DNA of 64,000 bases, taken from the NCBI GenBank assembly GCA_030549335.1, contig CM060194.1, forward strand, positions 38,333,171-38,397,170. The letters run 5' to 3'. The position numbers and the translations under genes are program-made. The notes under the pieces are model-generated. The model saw only the letters and a program-made list of their open reading frames with translations. It had not been told where the DNA came from and made no database searches. Source of the DNA: Pontederia crassipes (Eukaryota > Streptophyta > Magnoliopsida > Commelinales > Pontederiaceae). This document shows positions 61,955-64,000 of the stretch, piece after piece (within the stretch, counting starts at the first letter, position 1; every line of letters begins with the position of its first letter).

Positions 61955-64000
61955 AAATCTAAAATTTAGGATTTTTTAAAGAAAATTAAAGTTTGAAAGA
62001 AAATGAAAATGTAGTTGGATGAATGGATGAGGAATAAGACAAAACGAATAGAAGTATAGTTATATAAGCAATAGAAAAAAGGGAAAAAATAATTCTAATT
62101 AAATTAGGTGTTGAATATAAATAGGATTAGGAATTTAAAATTGAATTTGAATCTAACTATAAGTTTATAATTTCAAAGATTCCTAATAAGAGTTAAAATA
62201 AGAATTTTATGTTAATTAAAATTATTTTAAAAAATAAAATAAAATAATTATTTTATTTTGAAAATTAAAATATAAGAATAATAACTATTTATTTATTTTA
62301 AAAAATTAGGAATAATAATGTTTGGGAGATAGAGAATAAAAGAAGACAAGTAGAGAGGATTAGAAATCAAATTTGAAATAAGATTAAATTTAGGACTCCT
62401 AATGAGACTTAAAATAGATGTTTATAAGTTAAAAACATTCAAAAAATAATAAATTATTATTTTAAATCAAAAAATGAAGAAATAGCGATATTAATTAATT
62501 ATATTAATAAATCTGTGAAAAATAAAAAAATGTTATGCATATGAAATAATTATATCAAAATTTGTGAGACTTTTTTCTATAAATAGAATCTCAAAGATCT
62601 CTTCCAATTTTTCTTGTCTCTACGTTTGTGTTTTTCCTCTAACTTTACCCTACATTTTCTTCCTCATCGGTCCTTGTGTGTGATTAAAATTATTGACAAC
62701 CTCTTCGTGGTACATCCCACTATCAAAGGATGTTGGATTCTTCATCGGAAAATAAGCATGGTCACTGAAAAACTTGTCTGAACAAGTACCGTGCATATTT
62801 GGGTTCACTTTTGAATGCAATATCTTGATATAATAAATAAGATAAGAGAAGATTAAGATATGGTTTTATGTTCTATGATGATCAAAAAATAGGTTCCATT
62901 TTTTTCTATATCAAAAGCATGCCTATATTGCTCAAAAAATTAGGTTAAAGTTTTGAAATCTGACACCAATATTCCTATGTATAGGAAACCGGTCCAAAGT
63001 AATGGAACTCGGCCTGAGTTCGGTAATTGGATTAAACTTCGCGCAGTTTGAACAAACCTTACTCGAATTTGTCCTGCATGACCTAGCCCGAATTATAAGG
63101 GACTCGGCCCGAATTACAAGAGACCCGGCCCGATTTACTAGGAACCCAACCCAAGTTTTGGTAAGAAAGTGTGATAGGATAAGCCGTTGAGGTCTTTACT
63201 CGAGTTACCTTCAACCGACCTCTACCCTTCACAAAACCGGCCTAGGTTTTATTGTACTCGGCTTGATTTCTGCCCTATTTTCAAGGTTGTTTTTATATTG
63301 AACTAATGAAGTGTTAATTATCTTTTTGCCCACATTGATTGTTCATTTTGATAGATAAATGATAATATGAGTGTCCACTAAATTGATAAAGAAGTTAATA
63401 AAGAAATTACATTTTATTCATTGATTCATTTATGGGGTCAAAGAAAATGACTTGGTAGAAAAAATCAATTGGTCAAAGAAAATCCACTCACACGGAAAGA
63501 ATAAAGAAATAAAGTACAATCACACAATTTACTTACAATGAACAAAGAAAAAAGATCAAATTGTATTGATCATAGTTCAATCCTATTTGATGAAAAAAGT
63601 AAAGTTCAAGTTATGCATGTAATTAATAATAAAAAGAATGATAATAGTAAAATGAAAAGAAAAGAAGAGAAATGTTATTGCATGCTTTATATGATTATAG
63701 CATGATTATGTTTTGAAAGTTAAAAATACTTCTATTTGAGTTATTTCATCCACTTATAGTATCTGATGTATTGAGTATTTATTACTCATGAATTTTTTTT
63801 ACCTATGTTTGAACCCCATAGCTAGTTGAACTAAGTAGTAAGAATTGAAGCGTGTACACCGATGAAGTTCATGATAGTGTAAATTGTATGTGGGACTAAG
63901 TTATTAAACTATTTATGACTTTGTAATATAAAGCTATTTGAAAGTAGATAATCTTTGGAGGATGATTAGAAAAGAATAATTAGAAAGTAAATAACATTTC
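61955..64000. other. Gene-free tail, possible promoter and minisatellite
   Basis: AT-rich. A good TATA word (CTATAAATAG, 62577-62586) precedes a CT-rich leader-like stretch (62605-62665), but no gene could be built downstream. Three ~21-bp imperfect tandem copies around GGACTCGGCCCGAATTAC lie at 63083-63152, encoding a repeated ARI(I/T)RD-like peptide in a 62-codon frame. The texture is LTR-like; no ends seen. Confidence 0.4.
63083..63152 (+). repeat. 21-bp imperfect minisatellite
   Basis: Three to four degenerate copies of CTCGGCCCGAATTACAAGAG. Unit length is a multiple of three, so the local frame stays open; this explains the ORF at 63002-63190. Confidence 0.7.

Overview
This is a plant nuclear window: AT-rich and repeat-dominated, with spliced genes carrying GT-AG introns and transposon families typical of flowering plants. 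The GC-rich first exon and promoter of the ferritin gene, and the abundance of SIRE-type Copia, suit a monocot, possibly a commelinid such as the banana order. That placement is an impression, not a demonstration.

Only three host genes can be supported. (1) 9491-10148, minus strand: a two-exon class I LOB-domain transcription factor, closest to LBD12. (2) 17494-20333, minus strand: a five-exon, 238-aa gene that I recognise from memory as resembling the plant meiotic factor DOUBLE-STRAND BREAK FORMATION (DFO); all splice phases agree. (3) 53178-55806, plus strand: an eight-exon plastid ferritin of 263 aa with every ferroxidase-centre ligand, and an exact match to the iron-dependent regulatory sequence (IDRS) in its promoter. 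The genes are unrelated in function and independently transcribed.

Most of the rest is mobile DNA. From 1 to 9 kb there is a tandem duplication, fragments, and a 3.6-kb non-autonomous CACTA transposon holding another TIR element. From 15 to 16.1 kb there are two Au-like SINEs, one with an 18-bp target duplication. From 21 to 27 kb a LINE remnant and an old Athila-type Gypsy relic (itself carrying a GATC-rich MULE-like MITE) lead into a nest at 27-42.7 kb: a minus-strand Copia contains a plus-strand SIRE-like Copia (TSD TAACC), which contains a second minus-strand Copia (TSD TACTC). The innermost element carries a tandem fourfold amplification of its integrase-RT segment. All of these retroelements are broken fossils.

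From 44 to 47.4 kb a ~0.9-kb tandem duplication is interrupted, in one copy only, by a 1.56-kb Pack-MULE that has captured part of a CIPK protein kinase gene; the other copy keeps the empty site. From 56.1 to 61.9 kb lies a non-autonomous LTR element without recognisable coding capacity (TSD AAAAT), containing a 1.07-kb hAT-like element. I found no tRNA or rRNA gene, no CRISPR, and no clearly new biological system. The most informative structures are the Pack-MULE with its paralogous empty site, the amplified retroelement segment, and the ferritin promoter motif.
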